Assembly (NCBI RefSeq): GCF_946479975.1
Contig: NZ_CAMLIX010000278.1
Location: 1 to 5,800 of the forward strand
From: an uncultured Flavobacterium sp.
Lineage (GTDB): Bacteria > Bacteroidota > Bacteroidia > Flavobacteriales > Flavobacteriaceae
Direction: 5' to 3'
Length of the DNA: 5,800 bases
The notes beneath the pieces were generated by a model. It had not been told where the DNA came from, did no database searches, and worked only from the letters and a program-made list of their open reading frames with translations. Position 1 is the first letter of the stretch. The number at the start of each line of letters is the position of its first letter. The position numbers and the translations under genes were made by a program. Shown here one piece after another: positions 1-5,710 of this stretch.

Positions 1-993
1 GTGACTATCGTAAACGGTACTTGTATCTGCTACTTTATCTTCTAAAATCGCCATTAAATCAACCAATTTAAAAGTTGATCCTGGTTCATGAGATTCTGCA
101 ATAGCGTAATTCGTTGTTTCGTAATATGATCCGTCTTCTGCTCTTCCTAAATTCGAAATTGCTTTTACATGACCTGTTTCTGTTTCCATTACCACCACAC
201 AACCGTGATCTGCTTCATAATCCTGCAATTGTTTTAACAAAGCATGATGCGCAATATCCTGAATAAAAACATCTATTGTCGAAATCACATCGTAACCGTC
301 AATTGGATCTACTTCGTTTACATCACGAATCGGTTTCCACTGGCCTTTTGCAATTTTTTGCTTTAAAATTTTACCGTCTTTTCCGTTCAGGTAATTTTTA
401 AAAGCCCACTCAATTCCTTTTCCAACTTCTACTCCAGTTGCGGGATCGATTTTATCGTAACCAATAGTTCTTTCAGCAATTTTACCAATTGGATGTTTTC
501 TAACGGTTTCTTGTTCAATTATAATTCCGCCTTTGAATGCACCTAAATTGAATAATGGAAAACTTTTAATCTTCGTATATTCTGTATAACTTAATTTGCG
601 GGCGATCAAATAGTAACGGTTTTTATTCTCACGCGCTTTTCTTAATTCTTGTTGAAAATAACTGCTTGGCTTGTCCAAAACTGTTGCCAATGAATCTGAC
701 AAAGGTTTTACATACTTTTCGAAAGTTTCTGTTTTTGGCGCTTTTGCATCAAAACGAATTTCATAATTCGGGATTGATGTTGCCAGTAAACTTCCATCAG
801 CAGAATAAATATTTCCTTTGTTTGCCGGAATTACAAAGTTTCTCACAGTACGCTGTTTCGCCAGTTTTCTATAGTAATCACCTTGAACCCATTGAATATT
901 GGTTAATTTAACAACAATAGCAATTGCCATCACAAAGATGAAAACTGCTACGAGGTAAATTCTGTAGGATATATGTTTATCTTCTACTGCCAT
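1..993 (-). CDS. ftsI: FtsI/PBP2-type septal peptidoglycan transpeptidase (class B penicillin-binding protein), C-terminus outside the window
   Basis: Class B penicillin-binding protein that cross-links septal peptidoglycan during division, anchored in the inner membrane with its bulk in the periplasm. The window holds the first 331 codons from an ATG at 993-991. Reading the minus strand shows a short cytoplasmic tail, one hydrophobic segment at about residues 12-30, a class B N-terminal module with the family motif region KGNIYSADGSLLA (residues 59-71), and the start of the transpeptidase domain with EPGSTFK (303-309). Within that, S306 is the expected acyl-enzyme serine and K309 the lysine of the SxxK motif. 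The SxN and KTG motifs should lie beyond the left edge. The start lies inside the end of the ftsL-like gene (10-base overlap), which suggests translational coupling. Dcw position favours the division enzyme FtsI over an elongation PBP2. The open end is a window edge, not a truncation. Confidence 0.95.
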   Translation of the reverse strand, partial: MAVEDKHISYRIYLVAVFIFVMAIAIVVKLTNIQWVQGDYYRKLAKQRTVRNFVIPANKGNIYSADGSLLATSIPNYEIRFDAKAPKTETFEKYVKPLSDSLATVLDKPSSYFQQELRKARENKNRYYLIARKLSYTEYTKIKSFPLFNLGAFKGGIIIEQETVRKHPIGKIAERTIGYDKIDPATGVEVGKGIEWAFKNYLNGKDGKILKQKIAKGQWKPIRDVNEVDPIDGYDVISTIDVFIQDIAHHALLKQLQDYEADHGCVVVMETETGHVKAISNLGRAEDGSYYETTNYAIAESHEPGSTFKLVDLMAILEDKVADTSTVYDSH

Positions 994-1331
994 ATTCTTT
1001 TAAAGAAACTTTTTTCTTCTTCTTTTTTAACTTCTATTTTTATTGGAGGAACCGTCGACGGAAAAATTTCTTTTTCTAACATTTTATCCGAAATCGTAGA
1101 CTCCATTTTTAATTTCATCAACTCTGAACGGCGATCTACAAATTCAGATCTCAATTCTTTTGTTTCATTATTTAATTTTGCGATTTCAAAAACTTTTTGT
1201 TCGTATCGCTGTGTATTGGCAATCATCAAAATAGCCAGCAGAATTATAAAGACAATAAATCGCCAGTTTTTTACTGCATCTTCATGAATCAGAAATCTTG
1301 CTTTTAATATGCCAAATACTCCACTTTTCAT
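984..1331 (-). CDS. ftsL: FtsL-like cell division protein
   Basis: Small bitopic protein of 115 residues in the slot between rsmH and ftsI where ftsL sits in dcw clusters. The N-terminus is cytoplasmic and basic, followed by one membrane segment at about residues 25-39 and a charged, heptad-like helix at about 42-78 that is probably a coiled coil. The tail is lysine- and glutamate-rich and ends in KRIWQ. FtsL proteins act as scaffolds, pairing through such coiled coils with FtsB/DivIC-type partners to activate the septal synthase; that role here rests on architecture and position, because FtsL sequences diverge strongly. AGG at 1339-1337, five bases before the ATG, is a modest ribosome-binding site. 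The gene starts 21 bases after rsmH and its TAG stop lies inside ftsI. Confidence 0.85.
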   Translation of the reverse strand: MKSGVFGILKARFLIHEDAVKNWRFIVFIILLAILMIANTQRYEQKVFEIAKLNNETKELRSEFVDRRSELMKLKMESTISDKMLEKEIFPSTVPPIKIEVKKEEEKSFFKRIWQ

Positions 1332-1352
1332 TATTTCCTACCTTAATATATA

Positions 1353-2261
1353 TTATATCTTTTCAGCAACTCTTAATTTTGCACTTCTTGCTCTATTGTT
1401 GATTTTGATTTCCTCGTTGTCTGGGACAATCAATTTTCCGATAGTTTTGTATGGAACTGAAAAATTTCCGTAAAAATCTCTTTCTGGTTCTCCTTCAAAC
1501 ATTCCGTTTTTAATAAATCTTTTTACTAAACGATCTTCTAAAGAATGATAAGAGATTACCGAGAATCTTCCTCCTGGTTTTAAAATCTCTAACGATTGCT
1601 CAATAAATTCTTTTAAAACATCCATTTCTTGATTTACCTCAATTCTAATTGCCTGATAAATCTGAGCCAATATTTTATTTTTAACTTTCTCAGGTAAAAA
1701 CTTTTTCAGCACTTCTTTCAATTCGTCGGTTGTTCTGATCGGATAATCTTTTCTTGCTTCAACGATTGTTCTTGCTAAAACTGGCGCGTTTTTCAACTCT
1801 CCATAATCAAAAAAAACACGACGTAAATCCTGTTCTTCATATTCGTTAACCACTCTATAAGCACTTAAATCATTCTTCTGACTCATTCGCATATCCAGTT
1901 CTGCATCGAATCGGGTTGAAAAACCTCTTTCTGGAACATCAAACTGATGTGATGAAACTCCTAAATCTGCTAAGATTCCATCTACCGCTTTTACTCCGTG
2001 AAAACGCAAAAATCTTTTTATGAACCTAAAATTCTCATTTATCAAAGTAAACCTTTCGTCTGGCAGTGCATTGGCAAGCGCGTCTTCGTCTTGGTCAAAT
2101 GCAAACAGCCTTCCGTTTGGCCCTAATCTTCTTAAAATCTCTTTTGAATGACCACCGCCTCCAAACGTAACATCTACATAAACTCCGTCTGGTTTAATAT
2201 CTAAACCATCAACTGTAGGATGTAGTAAAACCGGATTATGATATTCCATCTTCGTCGTCAT
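1353..2261 (-). CDS. rsmH: 16S rRNA (cytosine(1402)-N(4))-methyltransferase RsmH (MraW)
   Basis: S-adenosylmethionine-dependent enzyme that N4-methylates C1402 of 16S rRNA in the decoding centre. The 302 residues carry the family signatures in order: HNPVLL at 8-13, the SAM-binding loop GGGGHS at 34-39, FDQD at 55-58, DLGVSS at 99-104, a helical insert, QAIRIEVNQE at 203-212, SYHSLEDR at 237-244 and the C-terminal ARSAKLR at 291-297. Length is normal for the family and no key motif is missing. Two starts are possible: the ATG at 2261, giving a 26-base overlap with mraZ, or the in-frame ATG at 2249 (residue 5), giving a 14-base overlap. The family N-terminus EYHNPVLL fits either. The overlap implies translational coupling to mraZ. 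Confidence 0.97.
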   Translation of the reverse strand: MTTKMEYHNPVLLHPTVDGLDIKPDGVYVDVTFGGGGHSKEILRRLGPNGRLFAFDQDEDALANALPDERFTLINENFRFIKRFLRFHGVKAVDGILADLGVSSHQFDVPERGFSTRFDAELDMRMSQKNDLSAYRVVNEYEEQDLRRVFFDYGELKNAPVLARTIVEARKDYPIRTTDELKEVLKKFLPEKVKNKILAQIYQAIRIEVNQEMDVLKEFIEQSLEILKPGGRFSVISYHSLEDRLVKRFIKNGMFEGEPERDFYGNFSVPYKTIGKLIVPDNEEIKINNRARSAKLRVAEKI

Positions 2262-2709
2262 TAATATTTCCCATTACTTCTTCGGCTAGATCTGCAAAAT
2301 CCATATCTTCGCCGCTTATTGATTTTTCGTATAAATCCTTATCCCAGATCTCTACTATATTAACCGCAGATGAAAAAACTACATCTTTAGAAATACTTGC
2401 AAACGTTACCAAATCTTTTGGAACAAGCAATCTCCCTAATGCATCAACCTCAACCACTTTAACACCAGCAGTAAACCTTCTAATGAAATCGTTGTTCTTT
2501 TTTACAAAGCGATTAAGCTTGTTGATTTTTTTCATCATCAAATCCCATTCTTCCATAGGATATAATTCTAAACACGGCTGAAAAACAGAACGCTTCAAAA
2601 CGAATCCGCTTTGAAGGGAAGCAGTCAATTGCTTTTTTAAAGGTGCAGGCATCATTAGCCTTCCTTTAGCATCGACTTTACATTCATATGTTCCAACAAT
2701 TGTGTTCAA
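2236..2709 (-). CDS. mraZ: Transcriptional regulator MraZ
   Basis: First gene of the dcw cluster. MraZ is an AbrB/SpoVT-like DNA-binding protein that assembles into rings and regulates its own operon in the bacteria where it has been tested. The 157-residue product shows the two tandem MraZ half-domains, each with the DxxGR signature: DAKGR at 13-17 followed by LMMP, and DALGR at 89-93 followed by LLVP. The C-terminus is acidic (NINDDEDGIS). The start is TTG at 2709-2707. An in-frame TAG lies three codons upstream (2718-2716), and the first in-frame ATGs are residues 19-20, inside the first signature, so no ATG can give an intact domain. The 3' end overlaps rsmH. The upstream array of AAAGTGGT repeats is probably its operator. 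Confidence 0.96.
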   Translation of the reverse strand: MNTIVGTYECKVDAKGRLMMPAPLKKQLTASLQSGFVLKRSVFQPCLELYPMEEWDLMMKKINKLNRFVKKNNDFIRRFTAGVKVVEVDALGRLLVPKDLVTFASISKDVVFSSAVNIVEIWDKDLYEKSISGEDMDFADLAEEVMGNINDDEDGIS

Positions 2710-2734
2710 AAAAACTAGTTAACATGTTATACAG

Positions 2735-2742
2735 CAAAAATA
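2735..2742 (-). promoter_or_regulatory. Candidate -7 promoter element for the mraZ operon
   Basis: The minus strand reads TATTTTTG, an exact match to the Bacteroidota -7 consensus TAnnTTTG. It would start transcription near 2729, about 20 bases before the TTG start. No good -33 TTG element is visible at the right distance; that position is occupied by the AAAGTGGT repeats, which would suit occlusion by, or dependence on, a regulator. A TAACATGTTA palindrome (2720-2729) lies at the predicted start. In this AT-rich sequence a chance match is possible. Confidence 0.55.
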
Positions 2743-2752
2743 TAAAAAAAAA

Positions 2753-2813
2753 TACCACATTTTACCACTTTATACCACTTTGTTAATAAGTTTAACCACT
2801 TTGCTACCACTTT
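2753..2813 (-). promoter_or_regulatory. Putative MraZ operator: five helically phased AAAGTGGT direct repeats
   Basis: On the plus strand the ACCAC core occurs at 2754-2758, 2764-2768, 2774-2778, 2795-2799 and 2806-2810. Four copies read ACCACTTT, which is AAAGTGGT towards mraZ, and the promoter-proximal copy reads ACCACATT. Spacings are 10, 10, 21 and 11 bases, so all lie on nearly the same DNA face, with one site apparently missing near 2785. MraZ boxes known in other bacteria are short G-rich direct repeats about ten bases apart (TGGGN-type in E. coli, AAAGTG-type in Mycoplasma), and these match the latter. Position next to the mraZ promoter supports autoregulation. That MraZ binds here is inference. 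Confidence 0.8.
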
Positions 2814-3051
2814 CCGTAATACACAACCGCTCAATACTTTAACTATTAATTAACAGATTCTTAAATACACTATTTATTCAAAAAAATAATGAGTAAAATT
2901 TCTTAAAAAATTGATTATAATGCAGATTTCTTAACATTTGAAGAATTCAACCAAAACGCTATTAACCACTGATTTTTAACCCATTAGAAATTCTACTTAA
3001 ATTATCTAGTTAAAAAATGGCGGCAAAAATTCATTTTTATTTATTAAACCC

Positions 3052-3059
3052 TATATTTG
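3052..3059 (+). promoter_or_regulatory. Candidate -7 promoter element for the hydrolase-engB operon
   Basis: TATATTTG matches TAnnTTTG exactly and lies 27 bases before the ATG of the hydrolase gene, giving a predicted leader of about 20 bases. No clear -33 TTG is visible at the usual distance. It is the best promoter candidate for the two-gene plus-strand unit. Confidence 0.6.
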
Positions 3060-3086
3060 TCGAAATTGAAATTGGCATTAGATTAG

Positions 3087-3851
3087 ATGGACAAACACTA
3101 TAAAAAAGAAGGCAAATACAGCTATTTTGAAGCTGGAGAAGGTACACCTATCGTTATTTTGCATGGGTTGATGGGAGGTCTAAGTAACTTTGATGGTGTA
3201 GCGCAATATTTTCCAACAAAAGGATATAAAGTGGTTATTCCAGATTTGCCAATATACACACAAAGCATTTTAAAAACGAATGTAAAAAGCTTTGCCAAGT
3301 ACGTAAAAGATTTTATCACTTTTAAAGGATTTGATAAAGTAATTCTTTTAGGAAATTCTTTAGGAGGACATATTGCCCTTTATCATACAAAATTGTATCC
3401 TGAAAAAGTTGCAGGACTTGTAATTACCGGAAGTTCTGGTCTTTATGAAAGTGCAATGGGAGATAGTTACCCAAGAAGAGGTGACTACGAATACATCAGA
3501 AAAAAAGCCGAAGAAGTATTTTACGATCCTAAAATTGCTACTCCGGAATTGATTGACGAAGTATATACAATGGCCAATGACCGTATTAAATTAATCAAAA
3601 CTCTGACTATTGCCAAGAGTGCAATTCGCCATAATATGGCAAAAGATTTACCAAAAATGGACGTTGAAACTTGTATCATTTGGGGTAAAAACGACAATGT
3701 AACACCACCAAATGTAGCGGAAGAATTTGACAAATTATTACCAAATTCTACTTTGTACTGGATTGACAAATGTGGACACGCAGCTATGATGGAACATCCC
3801 GATGAATTTAACGTAATTCTCGAGAAATGGCTTACTGAGAAGAAATTATAG
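3087..3851 (+). CDS. Alpha/beta-fold hydrolase
   Basis: Cytoplasmic serine hydrolase of the alpha/beta-hydrolase superfamily, 254 residues, with no signal peptide. It has the oxyanion-hole HG at 26-27 (HGLMGG), the nucleophile elbow GNSLGG at 89-94 with S91 as catalytic serine, the acid D203 in WGKNDNVTPP, and the catalytic histidine H231 in CGHAAMMEHP. A helical cap probably covers about 120-185. Length and motif spacing are typical of MhpC-like esterases and carbon-carbon bond hydrolases, but the substrate cannot be read from the sequence. The next gene, engB, follows after 42 bases with no terminator between, so the two are probably co-transcribed; a functional link to ribosome assembly is not implied. 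The ATG at 3087 is chosen because it follows a good promoter element and precedes a normal N-terminal strand. Confidence 0.93.
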   Translation: MDKHYKKEGKYSYFEAGEGTPIVILHGLMGGLSNFDGVAQYFPTKGYKVVIPDLPIYTQSILKTNVKSFAKYVKDFITFKGFDKVILLGNSLGGHIALYHTKLYPEKVAGLVITGSSGLYESAMGDSYPRRGDYEYIRKKAEEVFYDPKIATPELIDEVYTMANDRIKLIKTLTIAKSAIRHNMAKDLPKMDVETCIIWGKNDNVTPPNVAEEFDKLLPNSTLYWIDKCGHAAMMEHPDEFNVILEKWLTEKKL

Positions 3852-3868
3852 CAGTAAACTTTCAATTT

Positions 3869-3878
3869 GAAGGAGGTT
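3869..3878 (+). promoter_or_regulatory. Strong Shine-Dalgarno-like sequence in the engB leader, at unusual spacing
   Basis: GAAGGAGGTT contains a near-complete complement to the 16S rRNA 3' end. Genes in this group normally lack such sites, and no other start in the window has one this strong. GGAGG ends at 3876 and the engB ATG is at 3894, leaving 17 bases, much longer than the usual 5-9. No ATG, GTG or TTG lies at ideal spacing; only an in-frame ATA (3885-3887) does. Whether it acts in initiation is unknown. Confidence 0.5.
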
Positions 3879-3893
3879 TAAAAAATAAAAGAC

Positions 3894-4526
3894 ATGAAAA
3901 TTAATACCGCCGAATTTATTATCAGTAATTCTGATGCTTCAAAATGCCCGACTGAATTCTTGCCGGAATATGCATTTATAGGCCGATCTAACGTGGGTAA
4001 ATCATCGTTGATAAACATGATTACCAATCATAAAAACTTAGCAAAAACATCTGGAAGACCAGGAAAAACGCAATTAATAAATCACTTTAAAATCAACAAT
4101 AATTGGTTTTTGGTCGATTTACCTGGTTACGGTTACGCTAAAGTTTCTAAAAAAACAAAATCTGTTTTCCAGCAATTTATTACAGATTATTTTGAAAACA
4201 GAGAGCAATTGGTTTGTGCTTTTGTTTTGATTGATATTCGCCACGAAGCACAAAAAATTGACATTGAGTTTATGTCTTATATGGGCGAAAGCGAAATTCC
4301 TTTCTGCATTATTTTTACCAAAGCAGACAAAATCAGTAAAGTAAAAATAGACTCTCATATTGCAGCTTACAAAAAACAAATGTACGCGAACAACTGGGCC
4401 GAAATGCCACAATATTTCGTAACCTCATCTACAGAATCAATAGGTAAAGAAGAACTTTTGACTTATATAGACGAAGTAAATCAAGAAGTTTTTAAAAATA
4501 ACAGTGGCTTTTTAAATTCTATTTAG
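3894..4526 (+). CDS. engB: Ribosome-biogenesis GTPase YsxC/EngB
   Basis: TrmE-Era-EngA-EngB-like GTPase of 210 residues. Family members bind the large ribosomal subunit precursor and are needed for its late assembly. All G motifs are present: G1 GRSNVGKS at 30-37, the EngB-specific SGRPGKTQ at 53-60 with the G2 threonine T59, G3 DLPGYG at 75-80, G4 TKAD at 142-145 and G5 TSS at 177-179. The N-terminal segment before G1 is the usual short EngB lead-in and the length is standard. The start is ATG 3894, with a strong Shine-Dalgarno match 17 bases upstream. It lies 42 bases after the hydrolase gene, probably in the same transcript, and is followed by a hairpin terminator. Confidence 0.97.
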   Translation: MKINTAEFIISNSDASKCPTEFLPEYAFIGRSNVGKSSLINMITNHKNLAKTSGRPGKTQLINHFKINNNWFLVDLPGYGYAKVSKKTKSVFQQFITDYFENREQLVCAFVLIDIRHEAQKIDIEFMSYMGESEIPFCIIFTKADKISKVKIDSHIAAYKKQMYANNWAEMPQYFVTSSTESIGKEELLTYIDEVNQEVFKNNSGFLNSI

Positions 4527-4554
4527 ACATTTTAGATTCCAAACATAAAAATTC

Positions 4555-4588
4555 AAAATTCCAATCCTTGCGATTGGAATTTTTATTT
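4555..4588 (+). terminator. Rho-independent-type terminator after engB
   Basis: Perfect 12-bp inverted repeat, AAAATTCCAATC (4555-4566) and GATTGGAATTTT (4572-4583), with a five-base loop, followed by a T-rich run (TATTT). It begins 28 bases after the engB stop and ends the hydrolase-engB unit before the next promoter. Confidence 0.85.
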
Positions 4589-4620
4589 TAAAGAAAAATC
4601 TTAACGAATTGTTTTTTAAT

Positions 4621-4628
4621 TATATTTG
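4621..4628 (+). promoter_or_regulatory. Candidate -7 promoter element for the lipoprotein gene
   Basis: TATATTTG is an exact TAnnTTTG match, 20 bases before the ATG, identical to the element before the hydrolase gene. It lies after the engB terminator, so the lipoprotein gene appears to be independently transcribed. A well-spaced -33 TTG is not evident. Confidence 0.6.
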
Positions 4629-4648
4629 ATGCAAACCAAATTTAAACC

Positions 4649-5287
4649 ATGAACAATTTTAAATCAACCTGTTACATTCTGGGCATCTCTCTTCTATTAC
4701 TATTCTCTTCCTGCCAATCCCCACATTATATGCTACTGACAGGACAACGAACTGGAGTTGATTTTTCTTCTGGAAAGTGGCTTTTAAACGAGTTGGACTG
4801 CCCAAAAAACTCTAAAGATAAATTAACAGAAGAGTCTTTAAAATTCTTTAGAAAAAATCTAGGAGACAGAGTATCTTACATTCATGATGTTAAAGGCTTA
4901 CTTGTGCCGAGAAAAATCAATTTAAATCCGAATGGTATAAAACTAAAAGAATTAAAAGACGGAACTGGTTACGATTTCTTTATCAATATTTCTACCAGAA
5001 AAAACAGAAGTGACTTATCTTCTCTCGAACTTTATCAAAATGATTATGGATCAGAAAGAAATGAAGCTTCGGTAATTTTGGAAATTTATGACCTGAATTT
5101 AAAGCAGATTATTTATTCTCAAAACATTGTTGGAATAACGAATAAAGGAAATACAAAATCGATGTGGGAAACCCAAAAATCAGATAAACTTATCGATAAT
5201 GTAACGCTTTACAAAAACTCAAACGCCTTGATGATTGGCGCTTTAAAACGTATTTTTAAAGATCTAAAGAAAAGGTCGATAAATTAA
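4649..5287 (+). CDS. Predicted lipoprotein of unknown function
   Basis: I do not recognise a family for this 212-residue protein. The N-terminus is a lipoprotein signal: a short polar stretch with K5, a hydrophobic core at about 9-19, and a lipobox-like FSSC with C22 as the expected lipidated residue. The phenylalanine at -3 is not the preferred residue. The residues after C22 (QSPHYM) lack the acidic cluster of the Bacteroidota lipoprotein surface-export signal, so it is more likely kept on the periplasmic side. The mature part is mixed polar and lysine-rich, with alternating strands at about 110-165 and a basic C-terminus (KDLKKRS). It has no transmembrane segment or catalytic motif that I can identify. 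The start is the first ATG after a TAnnTTTG element, with no Shine-Dalgarno. It is convergent with gldC and not in its operon, so a gliding role is not implied. Confidence 0.85.
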   Translation: MNNFKSTCYILGISLLLLFSSCQSPHYMLLTGQRTGVDFSSGKWLLNELDCPKNSKDKLTEESLKFFRKNLGDRVSYIHDVKGLLVPRKINLNPNGIKLKELKDGTGYDFFINISTRKNRSDLSSLELYQNDYGSERNEASVILEIYDLNLKQIIYSQNIVGITNKGNTKSMWETQKSDKLIDNVTLYKNSNALMIGALKRIFKDLKKRSIN

Positions 5288-5302
5288 AAATACTCAATAA
5301 AA

Positions 5303-5343
5303 AAATTCCAAATTCCAATTGTAAAACTTGGAATTTGGAATTT
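5303..5343. terminator. Bidirectional hairpin terminator between the lipoprotein gene and gldC
   Basis: Perfect 16-bp inverted repeat: arm AAATTCCAAATTCCAA (5303-5318), a nine-base loop, and the complementary arm at 5328-5343. The left arm holds two tandem AAATTCC units. Reading the minus strand, the stem leads into seven Ts, so it is the stronger terminator for gldB-gldC. Reading the plus strand, only TTTA follows, so it is weaker for the lipoprotein gene. Confidence 0.85.
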
Positions 5344-5361
5344 ATCCCGAGGCTCCGGGAT
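5344..5361. repeat. Short GC-rich palindrome in the convergent intergenic region
   Basis: ATCCCG (5344-5349) and CGGGAT (5356-5361) form a 6-bp stem around a six-base loop, directly next to the A/T hairpin. Its GC content stands out from its surroundings. From memory, ATCCCG...CGGGAT palindromes are frequent in Flavobacterium intergenic DNA, so it may be a dispersed repeat or part of a compound terminator for gldC. Confidence 0.55.
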
Positions 5362-5377
5362 TGTAATTTAAACTAAA

Positions 5378-5710
5378 TTATTTTGTAAGCTCTAGCTTTT
5401 CAGCGAAGTAATCACAAAAATCTTTCATAGTATCTGCCATTTTTTCGTCGTCTGTAGCACGTTTAAAAGTGTCTGACATTGCTACTAAAGTCTGATGGAA
5501 GAAAATCTTCATTTCGTCTACCGGCATATCTTTTGTCCACAAATCGATACGCATTGTTTCTTTTGCTTTACTGTCCCAAATAGACAGCATAATTGCTTTT
5601 GCTTCTTCTGCATTTACACCGCCATCTTGCGCACTCCACGTTAATTTTTCTGGAACGCGGTTTTCGTCTAATTCTATATTAAATTTAATCTCTGAGTTTA
5701 TATTTGCCAT
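5378..5710 (-). CDS. gldC: Gliding motility protein GldC
   Basis: Small soluble protein of 110 residues with no signal peptide or membrane segment, recognised as GldC of the Bacteroidota gliding machinery. In Flavobacterium johnsoniae, gldC lies directly after gldB, and its loss reduces rather than abolishes gliding (established for the family, from memory). The sequence has a beta-rich N-terminal half with the segment LTWSAQDGGVNAEEAKA (residues 23-39), then IDLWTKDMPVDEM (55-67), then a helical acidic C-terminus with FCDYFAEKLELTK. No catalytic motif is visible and its biochemical role is not known. The ATG at 5710-5708 shares one base with the upstream gldB stop (TAATG), which implies coupled translation. 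The operon ends at the hairpins 3' of this gene. Confidence 0.93.
   Translation of the reverse strand: MANINSEIKFNIELDENRVPEKLTWSAQDGGVNAEEAKAIMLSIWDSKAKETMRIDLWTKDMPVDEMKIFFHQTLVAMSDTFKRATDDEKMADTMKDFCDYFAEKLELTK

Larger units (their letters stand above)
2710..3086. other. Divergent regulatory intergenic region between mraZ and the hydrolase gene
   Basis: These 377 AT-rich bases lie between genes transcribed in opposite directions and contain no convincing coding sequence. The mraZ-proximal third holds a TAnnTTTG element and five ACCAC-core repeats. The hydrolase-proximal end holds another TAnnTTTG element. The middle (about 2815-3045) is A/T-rich with only scattered short motifs, such as two ATTTCTTAA copies at 2898 and 2926, and I see nothing in it that I can assign. 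Confidence 0.8.

Noticed and set aside
1..993. ftsI as a truncated or broken gene
   Set aside because: The frame runs open to the window edge with the SxxK motif in place; it is cut by the window only.
666..1331. Plus-strand open frames at 666-911 and 973-1287
   Set aside because: They lie antisense to ftsI and the ftsL-like gene, which have strong family motifs or context. The predicted peptides have no recognisable features.
2898..2934. Two ATTTCTTAA copies in the mraZ-hydrolase intergenic region
   Set aside because: Only two short A/T-rich copies, 28 bases apart, with no third copy and no clear relation to a promoter; chance is likely at this composition.
2964..2970. Isolated AACCACT, resembling a sixth MraZ box nearer the hydrolase promoter
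   Set aside because: It lacks the full ACCACTTT sequence, has no neighbour at 10-11 bases, and lies about 155 bases from the array.
3122..4412. Minus-strand open frames at 3122-3319, 3521-3865 and 4119-4412
   Set aside because: They are antisense shadows of the hydrolase and engB genes, whose catalytic and GTPase motifs are intact on the plus strand.
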